Part shown: piece after piece, positions 1 to 8,655 of the stretch
How positions within the stretch are numbered: the stretch's first letter is position 1
Layout: every line of letters begins with the position of its first letter
Assembly: GCA_964650905.1 (NCBI GenBank)
Contig: CAZYVH010000091.1
Coordinates: forward strand, 1-11,519
DNA from: SZUA-36 sp964650905
GTDB lineage: Bacteria > Pseudomonadota > Gammaproteobacteria > Xanthomonadales > SZUA-36
Direction: 5' to 3'
Length of the DNA stretch: 11,519 nucleotides
Program-made: the position numbers and the translations under genes
The notes under the pieces: generated by a model
Database searches by the model: none
Seen by the model: the letters and a program-made list of their open reading frames with translations, nothing else
Told to the model about the DNA's origin: nothing

Positions 1-1554
1 AAACAATTCCAGCTCACTGTTGTCCGTCTCCGCCTTGATACCAAGGTCGAAGCTGTGGACAGTTTCGGGTTTGAGGTCCGGGTTGGCGATATTGAAACGG
101 TTGCCGGGCCGGGGGCCGAGGGTCGCCAGATCAAAGATATTGGGTGGACGGAACCCGCGACCGAGGTTGGCAACCAGTTTTACATCCGGGTTCAAATCAT
201 AAACCGCGTGGATATCACCGGTCAGGTCTGCGGGCGTCAATGCCAGTGCCCCCTGTCCATCGGCTGCCGGTAGATTGATGTCAAACCAGCTGTAACGCAG
301 ACCTGCATTGAGCTCGAACCTGTCCGCTGCCAGCCAGTCAGCGGCAAGGTAGAATGCCGAACTGTCCATCGAGGACCCGTCGGGGAAACGGCTGCGGACT
401 TCGTTGCTTAAATTCGAGGTTTCAATTCGCTCAAATCTTTGGCTGTCGACTGCATCGGTGTAGTATTCCGCCCCCCACACCAGGCGGGTTTTTGCTGACA
501 GGCTTGAATTAAACTGCACGGTGACACCGTCCAGCGTGCTGCGGTTGTGCTCGGTGACGATGACCGGGTTCAGAAACGCCTGGGTCAGGCGGTCGTCGGT
601 GATCACCTGGCGGGCAGCGTGGGCTTTGATTTGATCAAACCAGGTGGCGTCTCCCTGCAGGCGGAAGCGTGCGTGGACAAAGGTGCGCCGGTTGGGTGCA
701 AACAGAAATTGTTGCGAGGCGGGCCGGGTCTGGCCAAAACCTGCGACCAGTTCATCAAAACGTGGTGTGGAGGGTTGCTCCATGGCCTGGGCAGAGAGCA
801 TCAGGCTGGCCCGCTCACCGCCGGCAATGACAAACTTGAGGTCGGCGGCCTTTGAGCGGTAAGCGGAAGGCCGCAGACGCTCACCATTGCCTGACTTGCG
901 CGAGCCGTGATGCTGGTAGCTGGCGCCGCCGGCAAATCCCCATCCCGCCTTGCCACCCGTGCTGCGGGCGTTGACCACCCAGCCGTCATCGACACTGTCG
1001 AAACTGCCATAAAGCCGATTTTCCTGCTGCCATGTGCGTGTTTTGTAGGCGGGTTCATGCGTGAGTATCTGCATGACGCCGCCCATCGCGTCGGCGCCGT
1101 ACAATGACCCTTGAGCGCCGCGCACCACTTCGATACGCCCGGTCGCAAAGCTGTCCACCAGACCGAGGTACTGGTTCGGTGCGCTACGGAAAAGGGCATT
1201 GTTCAGACGCACACCATCGACCATGTGCAGTAGCTGTGAACCCTTGAGCCCGCGGATGATGGGTATACCCTGACCCGGTGTGGTTTGTTGAAAAAAGATA
1301 CCGGGCTCGGCACGCAATACCGCTGCGATCACACCTGGGCCCTGTTCAAGGACATCATCTTCGCCGCTGGACGACACCGCTGCGGCCACGTCCAGGTCAC
1401 GTTTTTCAGAACGCGTGGCAGTGACGTAGATCTGCTCCTGGATGTCGGTTTTAGTGACATCATTGGCTGCATTTTCCAGTGCGCTTGCTGTTGTCTGCGC
1501 CAGAAGGGCCAGCAAGGGTGTAACAAGGCATGGTGTCAGGGCTAATAATTTCAT
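1..1554 (-). CDS. TonB-dependent outer-membrane receptor (3' end outside the window)
   Basis: I translated this frame by hand from the ATG at 1554. It stays open for 518 codons to the window edge, so the C-terminal barrel is missing. Residues 1-25 form a signal peptide: MK, a hydrophobic stretch, and an ASA cleavage site. A TonB-box-like segment EQIYVTATRSEKR follows near residue 40. The plug domain spans about residues 45-165, with GQGIPIIRGLKGSQ, MVDGVRLNN, RIEVVRGAQGSLYGADAMGG and MQILT. Later comes barrel sequence with FRPPNIFDL and NPDLKPE, a common receptor signature. The family takes up iron complexes, haem, vitamin B12 or other scarce ligands across the outer membrane using TonB-ExbBD energy. 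I cannot name the ligand. I see no Fur box or clear ribosome binding site upstream. The gene may be read through from yheS, 86 bp upstream. Confidence 0.93.
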   Translation of the reverse strand, partial: MKLLALTPCLVTPLLALLAQTTASALENAANDVTKTDIQEQIYVTATRSEKRDLDVAAAVSSSGEDDVLEQGPGVIAAVLRAEPGIFFQQTTPGQGIPIIRGLKGSQLLHMVDGVRLNNALFRSAPNQYLGLVDSFATGRIEVVRGAQGSLYGADAMGGVMQILTHEPAYKTRTWQQENRLYGSFDSVDDGWVVNARSTGGKAGWGFAGGASYQHHGSRKSGNGERLRPSAYRSKAADLKFVIAGGERASLMLSAQAMEQPSTPRFDELVAGFGQTRPASQQFLFAPNRRTFVHARFRLQGDATWFDQIKAHAARQVITDDRLTQAFLNPVIVTEHNRSTLDGVTVQFNSSLSAKTRLVWGAEYYTDAVDSQRFERIETSNLSNEVRSRFPDGSSMDSSAFYLAADWLAADRFELNAGLRYSWFDINLPAADGQGALALTPADLTGDIHAVYDLNPDVKLVANLGRGFRPPNIFDLATLGPRPGNRFNIANPDLKPETVHSFDLGIKAETDNSELELF

Positions 1555-1613
1555 CAAGCAGGTCAATTGAAGACTGAAAAAGACGGCCAATTTTGCCACA
1601 GTTTCAGCATTAA

Positions 1614-1639
1614 GAGCAGCCCACTACAGGCCTTTGCTC
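1614..1639 (-). terminator. Weak hairpin just after the yheS stop codon
   Basis: Read on the minus strand, GAGCA pairs with TGCTC and inside them GCC pairs with GGC, with a 3-nt bulge on one side and a 7-nt loop. The hairpin starts 1 bp past the yheS stop. No real T-run follows, so it is a poor intrinsic terminator. It could slow polymerase or protect the message end between yheS and the receptor gene. This is a weak structural call made by eye. Confidence 0.25.
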
Positions 1640-1640
1640 A

Positions 1641-3554
1641 TCACAGGTTCTCAGCGGCCTTTTCCAGTGCCTCGCTGGCTTCCAGCCACTCCCATTCGAG
1701 CGTTCCCAGTGCGGCTTTGTAAGCGGTCTGTTGTTGCATCAAGCTCGTCATCTCCTGTTTTCGCGCAGCATCGCTGTACAGCGAAGTGTCATGTAATTTT
1801 GTTTCAGTCAGTGTCATATCTGAGCGTAGCTGGTGCATTTCCTTTTCAATCTTTTTTACCCTGTCGCCTAAGGGCTTCAGGCTCGCACGCCGTTTTGCTT
1901 CAGTTTGCCGGTTCTGTTTTTTGCTGACCGCTTGGGTGGTGGGCGGTTGTCGGGATGGGCCTGCCGTGGTGACCGGGCCATTCCGGTCATTTGTTCTCAG
2001 CCATTTGGGATAGTCATCAAGGCTTTGTTTGAACACCAGCAAGCGGCCCTGGTGCACGACGTACAATTCATCGCAGACACTGCGCAGCAGGTGCCGGTCG
2101 TGGGAAATGACAAGCAGCGCACCGCTGTACTCGACCAGTGCGAGGCTGAGCGCGTGGCGCATTTCAAGATCCAGGTGGTTGGTCGGCTCATCCAGCAGCA
2201 ACAGGTTGGGTCGCTCAAGAACCAGCAGGGCGAGTACCAGGCGGGCCTTTTCACCACCAGAAAACGGTGCGACCGGCTCCTCGATGCGTTCACCGCTGAA
2301 ACCGAAGCGCCCCAGGTGATTGCGCAGGTCCTGTTCGCTTAAGTTCCCGGCAAGACGCCGCACATGCCATAAGGGGCTGCAATCCATACGCAACCGGTCG
2401 AGTTGCAGTTGGGCAAAGTAGCCACAGCGTGTGTTGCGATTGATATCCCGTTCACCACCAAGCAGTGTGCTGCCGTCTACCAACGCCTTGATCAGCGTCG
2501 ATTTACCAGCGCCGTTGGCGCCGAGCAGGCCGATACGGTCACCGGCGTTGAGACGAAACTGAACCTTTTCCAGCACGAGTTGTTCATAGCCGAGATCGGC
2601 ATCTTCAAGCCGGATCAATTGCTGTGGTTGTTTTTCCGGTTCATAAAACCGGAAATGAAATCCGGAATCGACATGTGCCGGTGCAATACGGGTCATGCGC
2701 TCCAGCATTTTCAGCCGGCTTTGAGCCTGGCGCGCCTTACTGGCCTTGTAGCGGAAGCGGTCTACAAAACCCTGGATATGTCGCACCTCTTTTTGTTGTT
2801 TCAGGTACAGGGCCTGCTGCAGTGCAAGTTGCTCGGCACGTACGGCCTCAAACTGGCTGTAATTACCGCTGTAGGTTTTGACCGACTGCCGTTCAATATG
2901 GGCAATATGCGTGCACACACCGTCCAGAAAATCCCGGTCATGGGATATCAACAGGAGGATTCCCGTGTACGCTTTCAACCAGCGTTCCAGCCAGATGATG
3001 GCGGGCAGGTCCAGGTGGTTGGTGGGCTCATCCAGGAGCAGGACGTCGGAGCGGCACATCAGGGCCTGCGCCAGGTTCAGACGCATCCGCCAGCCACCGG
3101 AAAATTCATTGACCGGCTTAGCAGTGTCGCTGGCCGCAAAACCCAGCCCGTGCAACAGACGTGCGGCCCTGGCTGTGGCGGTAAAACCATCGATCTTATC
3201 CATTTCATCGTACAAGGTATGCAGACGTTCGGCATTGACGTCAGTGGATTGAAGCCTTGCAATTTCGTCTTGCAAATTGCGCAGGTACGCATCGCCATCG
3301 AGTACGAAATCCAGTGCCGGGCCAGCGTACGAGGGGCTGGTCTGGGCGACGTGGGCAATCACATCCCCGGGATCCAGTTGCAATTCGCCCGCATCGTGTT
3401 CCAATTGTCCCAGTAGCAATGCAAACAGCGAGCTTTTGCCGCTGCCGTTAATGCCGATGATACCCAGCCGCTGCCCTGCATGTACCTGGAAGGTGGCATC
3501 CTCGAACAACAGTTTACTGCCACGGCGCAGCTCGATTTGTTTGAATCCGATCAT
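1641..3554 (-). CDS. yheS: YheS-like ABC-F ATPase (ribosome-associated translation factor family)
   Basis: A 637-residue soluble protein with two ABC ATPase domains and no membrane segments. Domain 1 has Walker A GINGSGKSS at residues 34-42, the signature FSGGW at 151-155 and Walker B VLLLDEPTNHLD from about 171, with E176 as catalytic glutamate. An arginine/lysine-rich interdomain linker lies near residues 245-300 and contains KASKARQAQSRLKMLERM. Domain 2 has Walker A GANGAGKS at 345-352, then FSGGEKARL and LLLLDEPTNHLD. A charged, probably coiled-coil tail runs from about residue 540 to the end. ABC-F proteins bind the ribosomal E site and help stalled or drugged ribosomes; YheS is the E. 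coli member this most resembles in length and motifs. The ATG has no obvious Shine-Dalgarno. A TATAAT lies about 35 bp upstream. The role in translation is inferred from the family. Confidence 0.95.
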   Translation of the reverse strand: MIGFKQIELRRGSKLLFEDATFQVHAGQRLGIIGINGSGKSSLFALLLGQLEHDAGELQLDPGDVIAHVAQTSPSYAGPALDFVLDGDAYLRNLQDEIARLQSTDVNAERLHTLYDEMDKIDGFTATARAARLLHGLGFAASDTAKPVNEFSGGWRMRLNLAQALMCRSDVLLLDEPTNHLDLPAIIWLERWLKAYTGILLLISHDRDFLDGVCTHIAHIERQSVKTYSGNYSQFEAVRAEQLALQQALYLKQQKEVRHIQGFVDRFRYKASKARQAQSRLKMLERMTRIAPAHVDSGFHFRFYEPEKQPQQLIRLEDADLGYEQLVLEKVQFRLNAGDRIGLLGANGAGKSTLIKALVDGSTLLGGERDINRNTRCGYFAQLQLDRLRMDCSPLWHVRRLAGNLSEQDLRNHLGRFGFSGERIEEPVAPFSGGEKARLVLALLVLERPNLLLLDEPTNHLDLEMRHALSLALVEYSGALLVISHDRHLLRSVCDELYVVHQGRLLVFKQSLDDYPKWLRTNDRNGPVTTAGPSRQPPTTQAVSKKQNRQTEAKRRASLKPLGDRVKKIEKEMHQLRSDMTLTETKLHDTSLYSDAARKQEMTSLMQQQTAYKAALGTLEWEWLEASEALEKAAENL

Positions 3555-3589
3555 GGGATTACTTGAACGCCTTGGCTGAAAAGGTAAGC

Positions 3590-3595
3590 ATTATA
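3590..3595 (-). promoter_or_regulatory. yheS: Candidate -10 box for yheS
   Basis: The minus strand reads a perfect TATAAT here, which would start transcription about 30 bp before the yheS ATG. The best -35 candidate is CTTACT at 3612-3617 with a 16-bp spacer, matching only three of six consensus bases. The call therefore rests on the -10 box and its position. I could not identify a convincing promoter for the divergent aminotransferase in the same 176-bp gap. Confidence 0.45.
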
Positions 3596-3730
3596 TGCCA
3601 GGCCTTCAATGAGTAAGCCGGATGGATGAAATTCGACAAAAATATGCATGGCGTGGTGCAAGTGGATTTGAAATAATAGCGGCGCTTGAACGTGTCTAAT
3701 CTGGATCAATTAATTAAGGAATCATACCTG

Positions 3731-4849
3731 GTGATCAACAATATGTTACCCAAAAGAACCCTGATGGGCCCCGGACCCTCGGATGTCTACCCTGCAGTAC
3801 TCGAAGCCATGGCACGACCCACTATCGGTCACCTCGACCCGGCTTTTATCCAGTTCATGGACGAGCTCAATACACGCTTGCGGGATACTTTCATGACCCG
3901 TAATGCCGTGACACTGCCCATCTCCGCACCTGGTTCCGCGGGTATGGAGTGTTGCCTTGTGAACCTGTTGGAGCCGGGCGATGAAATTGTGATCGCCAGC
4001 AACGGTGTATTTGGCGGGCGTATGCTGGAGATCGCCCGTCGCTGCGGTGCAAATCCCATTGCAGTTGAATTTGAATGGGGCACGCCGGTTGATCCCGACA
4101 AGGTGAAGAATGTACTCAGTGCACACCCCGATGCCATGGCGCTGGCCTTCGTGCATTCCGAGACCTCGACCGGGGTGCGCTCTGACGCGCCAGCCCTGTG
4201 CGCGCTTGCCCGTCAACATGGTTGCCTGAGTATCGTTGATGCGGTCACGTCTTTGGGTGGTGTTGAACTCAGGGTCGATGACTGGGGGATCGATGCGGTT
4301 TATTCCGGTACACAGAAGTGTTTGTCAGCACCACCGGGGTTGTCACCCGTTTCATTTAACGAGGCGGCAATGGCTAAGGTCAATAACCGCCGCACATCGC
4401 CGCAAAGCTGGTTCCTGGATATGAATCTGCTGACCGCTTACTGGGGGGGCGGGGCAAAGCGGGCCTATCACCATACCGCGCCGATCAATTCGCTCTTTGC
4501 CCTTGATGAGGCGCTACAGATCCTTGCGCGGGAAGGGCTTGAGAATTCATGGGCCAGGCATACACGAAATTACAAACTACTACGTGACGGGCTCGGAGCC
4601 ATGGGTCTCGAGTTCTATGTTGAGCCCGAATACCGCTTGCCACAACTCAATGCCGTCGTCGTACCCGATGGCGTCGATGAAGCACGTATACGGGGGATAC
4701 TACTGGATGATTTCAACCTGGAAATCGGTGCCGGTCTCGGTCCGCTGGCAGGAAAGATTTGGCGCATCGGTCTGATGGGGGCATCCAGCACGGAAAAACA
4801 TGTGGAGCTTTGTCTGCATGCGCTTAAGTCGGCACTGACTATAGCGTAG
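3731..4849 (+). CDS. Class V PLP aminotransferase, alanine/serine-glyoxylate aminotransferase family
   Basis: A soluble PLP enzyme of about 372 residues, the usual length for alanine-glyoxylate/serine-glyoxylate aminotransferases, which pass an amino group from alanine or serine to glyoxylate. Near the N-terminus are PKRTLMGPGPSDV and RPTIGHLDP, typical of the family's substrate and subunit contacts. APGSAGMECCLVN is the glycine-rich PLP phosphate region. SIVDAVTSLGG carries the aspartate that contacts the PLP ring nitrogen. YSGTQKCLSAPPGLSPVSF contains the Schiff-base lysine, codon 4316-4318, residue 196 from this start. The start is uncertain. I prefer GTG 3731, preceded by AAGGA at 3716-3720. 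ATG 3743 lacks a Shine-Dalgarno, and the longer TTG start at 3686 has none either. The real substrate pair cannot be told from sequence. It ends 7 bp before the convergent molybdoenzyme gene. Confidence 0.92.
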   Translation: MINNMLPKRTLMGPGPSDVYPAVLEAMARPTIGHLDPAFIQFMDELNTRLRDTFMTRNAVTLPISAPGSAGMECCLVNLLEPGDEIVIASNGVFGGRMLEIARRCGANPIAVEFEWGTPVDPDKVKNVLSAHPDAMALAFVHSETSTGVRSDAPALCALARQHGCLSIVDAVTSLGGVELRVDDWGIDAVYSGTQKCLSAPPGLSPVSFNEAAMAKVNNRRTSPQSWFLDMNLLTAYWGGGAKRAYHHTAPINSLFALDEALQILAREGLENSWARHTRNYKLLRDGLGAMGLEFYVEPEYRLPQLNAVVVPDGVDEARIRGILLDDFNLEIGAGLGPLAGKIWRIGLMGASSTEKHVELCLHALKSALTIA

Positions 4850-4856
4850 TAATGGT

Positions 4857-7052
4857 TTACAACCGGCCAGGTTGGGATGCTTTTGAAAGTGATACCGGCA
4901 CGCCATTGAGTGCCGTGTTACCCGACAAGGTATCGAGAAAATAATCATCGGTCAGAATGTTGGTGTTAACGCCGGCGTGTTGTGTGGCAATGCTGAGTTT
5001 GACACCGGACAGCTGATGACCCCAACCGTGCGGGATACTGATGACACCTGGCATCATGTTGGAATCGAATGAGACCGGAATATCGATGGCACCCACCCTC
5101 GAGCGGACCCTCACCCGTTCCCCCTCACGGATGTTGCGGGTTTCAGCATCGCTGGGGTGGACCAGTGCCAGGCAGCGTTGCTTGCCTTTGACCATCCTGT
5201 AACTGTTGTGCAGCCAGGAATTGTTGCTGCGGGGGTCCCGTCGACCGATCAGCAACAGATCAAACTCCGGGTTTGTCGTCTGGGCTTCTTCAGACGGCAG
5301 GTTCTTCAGTAATCGATGTAAGGCTTTCAGGCACTCAATGGGTGCCAGTTCAATCATTTTGTCAGGTGTAAACAGCCTTTCTGGCAGACAGCTTTGCATA
5401 GGACCGAGGTCCATACCGTGCGGGTTTTGCCTGAGTTTTTTTAAATCCAGGCCGTGTGAGGCAGCATAGGGGCCCTGCTTCAGTTTCCGGTTGATAATCC
5501 ATGCGGTGCCGAAACGTTGCAGGATTACCTTACGCAGCCAGCCAAACGCTTTGCTGAGCCGGCCACCTTTTTGCATCCGCCAGGCAAGTTCCAGAAATAT
5601 CTGTGCGTCCGAGCGGTGTGGCTTAGCGGCTTTGAAAACCGGCTGTGAAAACCTCGCGCCATTACGGATAGCCAGGGTCTGAAATACAAGGTCATAATGG
5701 GCGCGTTCCAGTGTGCAAAGAGGTGGCAATATGATATTGGCATGACGACTGGTCTCATTCAGGTAAATGTCGATGCAAACCATGAAATCGAGCGTTTGCA
5801 GGGCTGTGTCCAGTTGCTCAGCGTTGGGTGTGCTCAAAACCGGGTTACCGGCACTGGTGATGAGCGCACGCACCTGTCCTTCACCGGTTGTAGTGATTTC
5901 TTCTGCCAACGTCGCGACGGGAAATTCACCACTGAAGTCAGGCAGTCTACGCACACGGCTGAATTGATCGGCAAAGCCTTTCCAGGTCTTTTTTAAACGC
6001 TTCTTTTTCGATGCGCCGGCAAGTATGTCAATGGCCGGCCTTGCAAACATCGTTCCGCCGGCCACGTCAAGGTTACCGGTGACAATATTGAACACTGTAA
6101 TCAGCCATTGTGTAAGGCTGCCGTATTGCTGGGCGGAAACACCGATGCGCCCGTAACAACATGCGCCATCGGCAGCGCAGAAGCCCTTGACGAGGGTTTT
6201 AATAGCCTCTGGATCAACACCGGTCATGGCAGCGGTCTTTTCAGGTGGGTATTCATGGACCAGTTTTTTGATCACCTCAAAACCCTTGCTAAAAGCTGCC
6301 ACGCTACCCAGCGTTTGCAGGTTTTCACTGAAAACCACGTGTAACATTGCCAGCAGCATGAAGACGTCGGTTCCGGGGCGGATGAACAGGTGTGTGTCAG
6401 CCAGGCTGGCAGTTTCAGTTTTGCGTGGATCAACCACGATGAGCCGGCCACCGCGCTCGCGGATGGCCTTGAGACGTTTACCCACACCCGGCGCCGTCAT
6501 CAGGCTGCCGTTGGAGACCACCGGGTTGGCGCCAAAGATGACATGAAAGTTTGTTCGGTCGATGTCCGGCAACGGAATCAGCAGGCTGTGCCCAAACATC
6601 AGCAGGGACACCAGCTGTTCAGGCAGTTGGTCCACAGATGTTGCGGAATAGCGGTTTTTTGTGTTCAGGGTGCGGAAGAACTGCGGTCCAAACAACATCG
6701 CATCGAGGTTGTGTACGGTGGGATTGCCGAGGTAAATCGCTACCGCATTTTTGCCGTGCTTTGCCTGGACACGTCGCAGATTGTTTGCAACCTCTTGAAA
6801 AGCCGTTTTCCAGGTAACGGGTTGCCAGCCATCCGCAGTCTTCCTGACGGGTGTGCGCAACCGGTCCGGGTCGTTGTAAATGTCCTGGAGAGCAACGGCC
6901 TTGGGGCAGATGTGACCTTTGCTGACGGGATCGTGCTTATCGCCTCTGATGGATTTGATCTGATTGTCTTCGAGCCGGATCTCGAGACCGCAGATGGCCT
7001 CACAGAGGTTACAGGCGATATAGTGGCTGTGGTTACCGGCTTTTTTGTTCAT
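4857..7052 (-). CDS. Molybdopterin-dependent oxidoreductase with N-terminal Fe4S4 cluster
   Basis: A 731-residue member of the DMSO reductase superfamily, on the formate dehydrogenase/assimilatory nitrate reductase side. An N-terminal Fe4S4 motif is complete: C14-x2-C17-x3-C21-x27-C49. K51 follows in CPKA, the lysine that usually relays electrons between the cluster and the pterin. The large bis-MGD binding region covers about residues 65-480, with IFGANPVVSNGS, IVVDPRKTETA and RPGTD. A C-terminal molybdopterin dinucleotide-binding domain spans about 605-715, with LLIGRRDPRSNNSWLHN and IPHGWGH. There is no twin-arginine signal, so it should be cytoplasmic. The usual Mo-ligand region reads YSATSVDQLP (residues 135-144), with no cysteine or selenocysteine; S139 or D141 could be the ligand. 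No electron-transfer subunit is adjacent. Substrate is unknown. The ATG has only a weak Shine-Dalgarno. Confidence 0.92.
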   Translation of the reverse strand: MNKKAGNHSHYIACNLCEAICGLEIRLEDNQIKSIRGDKHDPVSKGHICPKAVALQDIYNDPDRLRTPVRKTADGWQPVTWKTAFQEVANNLRRVQAKHGKNAVAIYLGNPTVHNLDAMLFGPQFFRTLNTKNRYSATSVDQLPEQLVSLLMFGHSLLIPLPDIDRTNFHVIFGANPVVSNGSLMTAPGVGKRLKAIRERGGRLIVVDPRKTETASLADTHLFIRPGTDVFMLLAMLHVVFSENLQTLGSVAAFSKGFEVIKKLVHEYPPEKTAAMTGVDPEAIKTLVKGFCAADGACCYGRIGVSAQQYGSLTQWLITVFNIVTGNLDVAGGTMFARPAIDILAGASKKKRLKKTWKGFADQFSRVRRLPDFSGEFPVATLAEEITTTGEGQVRALITSAGNPVLSTPNAEQLDTALQTLDFMVCIDIYLNETSRHANIILPPLCTLERAHYDLVFQTLAIRNGARFSQPVFKAAKPHRSDAQIFLELAWRMQKGGRLSKAFGWLRKVILQRFGTAWIINRKLKQGPYAASHGLDLKKLRQNPHGMDLGPMQSCLPERLFTPDKMIELAPIECLKALHRLLKNLPSEEAQTTNPEFDLLLIGRRDPRSNNSWLHNSYRMVKGKQRCLALVHPSDAETRNIREGERVRVRSRVGAIDIPVSFDSNMMPGVISIPHGWGHQLSGVKLSIATQHAGVNTNILTDDYFLDTLSGNTALNGVPVSLSKASQPGRL

Positions 7053-7077
7053 GCGGCGTGTCCCATCGCCAACGGAT

Positions 7078-7106
7078 ATTATAATAAAAATAGAAAAAGG
7101 TTAACC
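7078..7106 (-). promoter_or_regulatory. Candidate promoter of the molybdoenzyme gene with overlapping palindromes
   Basis: Within the 175-bp divergent gap, the minus strand has a perfect TATAAT at 7078-7083, inside the 10-bp palindrome TATTATAATA (7077-7086). TTAACC at 7099-7104 could serve as a poor -35 box with a 15-bp spacer. It lies in the perfect palindrome GGTTAACC (7099-7106), which could be an operator half. The implied leader is about 20 nt. Positions are seen directly; the promoter role is inferred. Confidence 0.4.
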
Positions 7107-7168
7107 GTGGGCCCTGGGAATGCTACTTGATGTCGCACTCTGATATGACCCTCACATACACATTCTTC

Positions 7169-7177
7169 TGTTACTAT
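7169..7177 (+). promoter_or_regulatory. Candidate extended -10 box for the aldehyde dehydrogenase operon
   Basis: TGT followed by TACTAT fits an extended -10 element, about 50 bp upstream of the aldehyde dehydrogenase ATG. No good -35 box is at the standard distance; TTGATG at 7127-7132 is too far away. The leader contains a strong AAGGAG ribosome binding site at 7213-7218, 9 nt before the start. Weak call. Confidence 0.3.
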
Positions 7178-7227
7178 TTCCCCATTAGTTTAAACTTGAA
7201 CAATCCAGACTGAAGGAGAGATGTCAC

Positions 7228-8649
7228 ATGCAACAATTCGACATGTATATTAACGGTAAGGCTGTGCAATCCGGTAAAACATTTGACGTCATCAACCCGG
7301 CGACCGCTGCGGTCTTTGCCCGGTGCCAGCTGGGTGACGCTTCGCATGTGGATCAGGCCGTGGCGGCAGCCAAGGCGGCATTTCCGGCATGGAGTCGCAC
7401 CACGGACGAGGAACGCAAGGAGAAACTGCACGCACTTGCCGCCACGCTCGAGGCAAACATGCCCGAATTGATGCAACTGGTCACCATGGAAACCGGCAAA
7501 CCCATGGGTGGTCTCAACGGCATCGGCGCGGGTATGGAAGTGGGCGGTTCAATTGCCTGGATACAATACACTGCGGAGCTCCAGCTTCCGGTCGACGTGA
7601 TTCAGGACAACGATGAAGCACGTATCGAGGTACACCGCAAGCCACTGGGCGTGGTGGCTTCCATCACCCCCTGGAACTGGCCATTGCTGATCGCCATCTG
7701 GCACGTTATACCGGCTCTGCGGGCCGGCAATACGGTGGTCATGAAACCGGCCACGTATACACCGGTCTCGACCGTGCGTTTCGTACAGCTCGCCAATGAA
7801 ATCCTGCCGCCCGGCGTGATCAACATCGTGACCGGCCCGGGCAGCATCGGTGGCGCGCTGACTTCGCACCCCGATGTTGCAAAGGTGGCCTTCACTGGCT
7901 CCACGCCAACCGGCAAGATTATCATGCGTTCGGCCTCGGAAAACCTGGCGCGCTGCACGCTGGAACTGGGCGGTAACGATGCGGGCATCGTCTTGCCCGA
8001 CGCAGATGTCAAGGCGGTTGCGCCGAAACTTTTTGGCGCGACTTTCCATAATAACGGTCAGACCTGCGCGGCCCTGAAACGGTTGTACGTGCACGATTCA
8101 CAATACGAGGAAATGTGTGCTGAACTCGCCACGCTGGCGCAAAACGCCATCGTGGGAGACGGTTTGGAGGAGGGTACGGAACTGGGTCCGGTGCAGAACG
8201 AACCGCAACTGCGGATCATTGAGGAACTTGCCGAATCCGCTCGTGCGGACGGCGGCCGCTTTATCGCTGGCGGACACCGTATCGACCGCGAGGGGTATTT
8301 TTTCGAACCCACGATCGTAGCCGACCTGACTGACGGCAACCGGCTGGTTGATGAAGAGCCGTTCGGTCCCATCGTGCCGATCATCCGCTATGCTGATATT
8401 GACGAAGTGATCGAGCGCGCCAATCGCAACGACCGTGGCCTGGGTGGTTCGGTCTGGTCCAGTGACCCGGAAAAAGCCGCGCAATATGCACAACGGCTGG
8501 AGTGCGGCTCCGCCTGGGTCAATGACCACGGTGCAGTGCAGCCGGATGCCCCGTTTGGTGGTGTCAAGCAATCAGGCATGGGTGTCGAATTCGGGCTTTA
8601 CGGACTGGAGGAATTTACCTCGATTCAGACTCTGAAAATTGCAAAATAG
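7228..8649 (+). CDS. NAD(P)-dependent aldehyde dehydrogenase family protein
   Basis: A 473-residue soluble enzyme, standard length for the aldehyde dehydrogenase superfamily, which oxidises aldehydes to carboxylic acids with NAD+ or NADP+. The catalytic set is complete. N150 in TPWNWP stabilises the oxyanion. E246 in LELGGND is the general base. C280 in NNGQTCAA is the nucleophile; the 34-residue gap to E246 is the usual one. Cofactor-binding motifs include VVMKPATYTP and FTGSTPTGK, and EEPFGPIVP and APFGGVKQSG lie toward the C-terminus. The start is firm: AAGGAG sits 9 nt upstream and the N-terminus YINGKAV is typical. The stop is 6 bp before the LOG-family start, so the two are co-transcribed. 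I cannot assign the aldehyde; general detoxification or amine/polyol catabolism are both possible. Confidence 0.95.
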   Translation: MQQFDMYINGKAVQSGKTFDVINPATAAVFARCQLGDASHVDQAVAAAKAAFPAWSRTTDEERKEKLHALAATLEANMPELMQLVTMETGKPMGGLNGIGAGMEVGGSIAWIQYTAELQLPVDVIQDNDEARIEVHRKPLGVVASITPWNWPLLIAIWHVIPALRAGNTVVMKPATYTPVSTVRFVQLANEILPPGVINIVTGPGSIGGALTSHPDVAKVAFTGSTPTGKIIMRSASENLARCTLELGGNDAGIVLPDADVKAVAPKLFGATFHNNGQTCAALKRLYVHDSQYEEMCAELATLAQNAIVGDGLEEGTELGPVQNEPQLRIIEELAESARADGGRFIAGGHRIDREGYFFEPTIVADLTDGNRLVDEEPFGPIVPIIRYADIDEVIERANRNDRGLGGSVWSSDPEKAAQYAQRLECGSAWVNDHGAVQPDAPFGGVKQSGMGVEFGLYGLEEFTSIQTLKIAK

Positions 8650-8655
8650 AATGTA

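Noticed and set aside
2403..3416. A 337-codon plus-strand open frame
   Set aside because: It lies wholly antisense to yheS, has no recognisable domain and no ribosome binding site; long shadow frames are common opposite such genes.
3668..3702. A promoter for the aminotransferase from TTGAAA (3668-3673) and TAATCT (3697-3702)
   Set aside because: The spacer would be 23 bp and the -10 is poor.
6390..7130. A 246-codon plus-strand open frame
   Set aside because: It is antisense to the N-terminal half of the molybdoenzyme, where clear Fe4S4 and pterin motifs are on the other strand.
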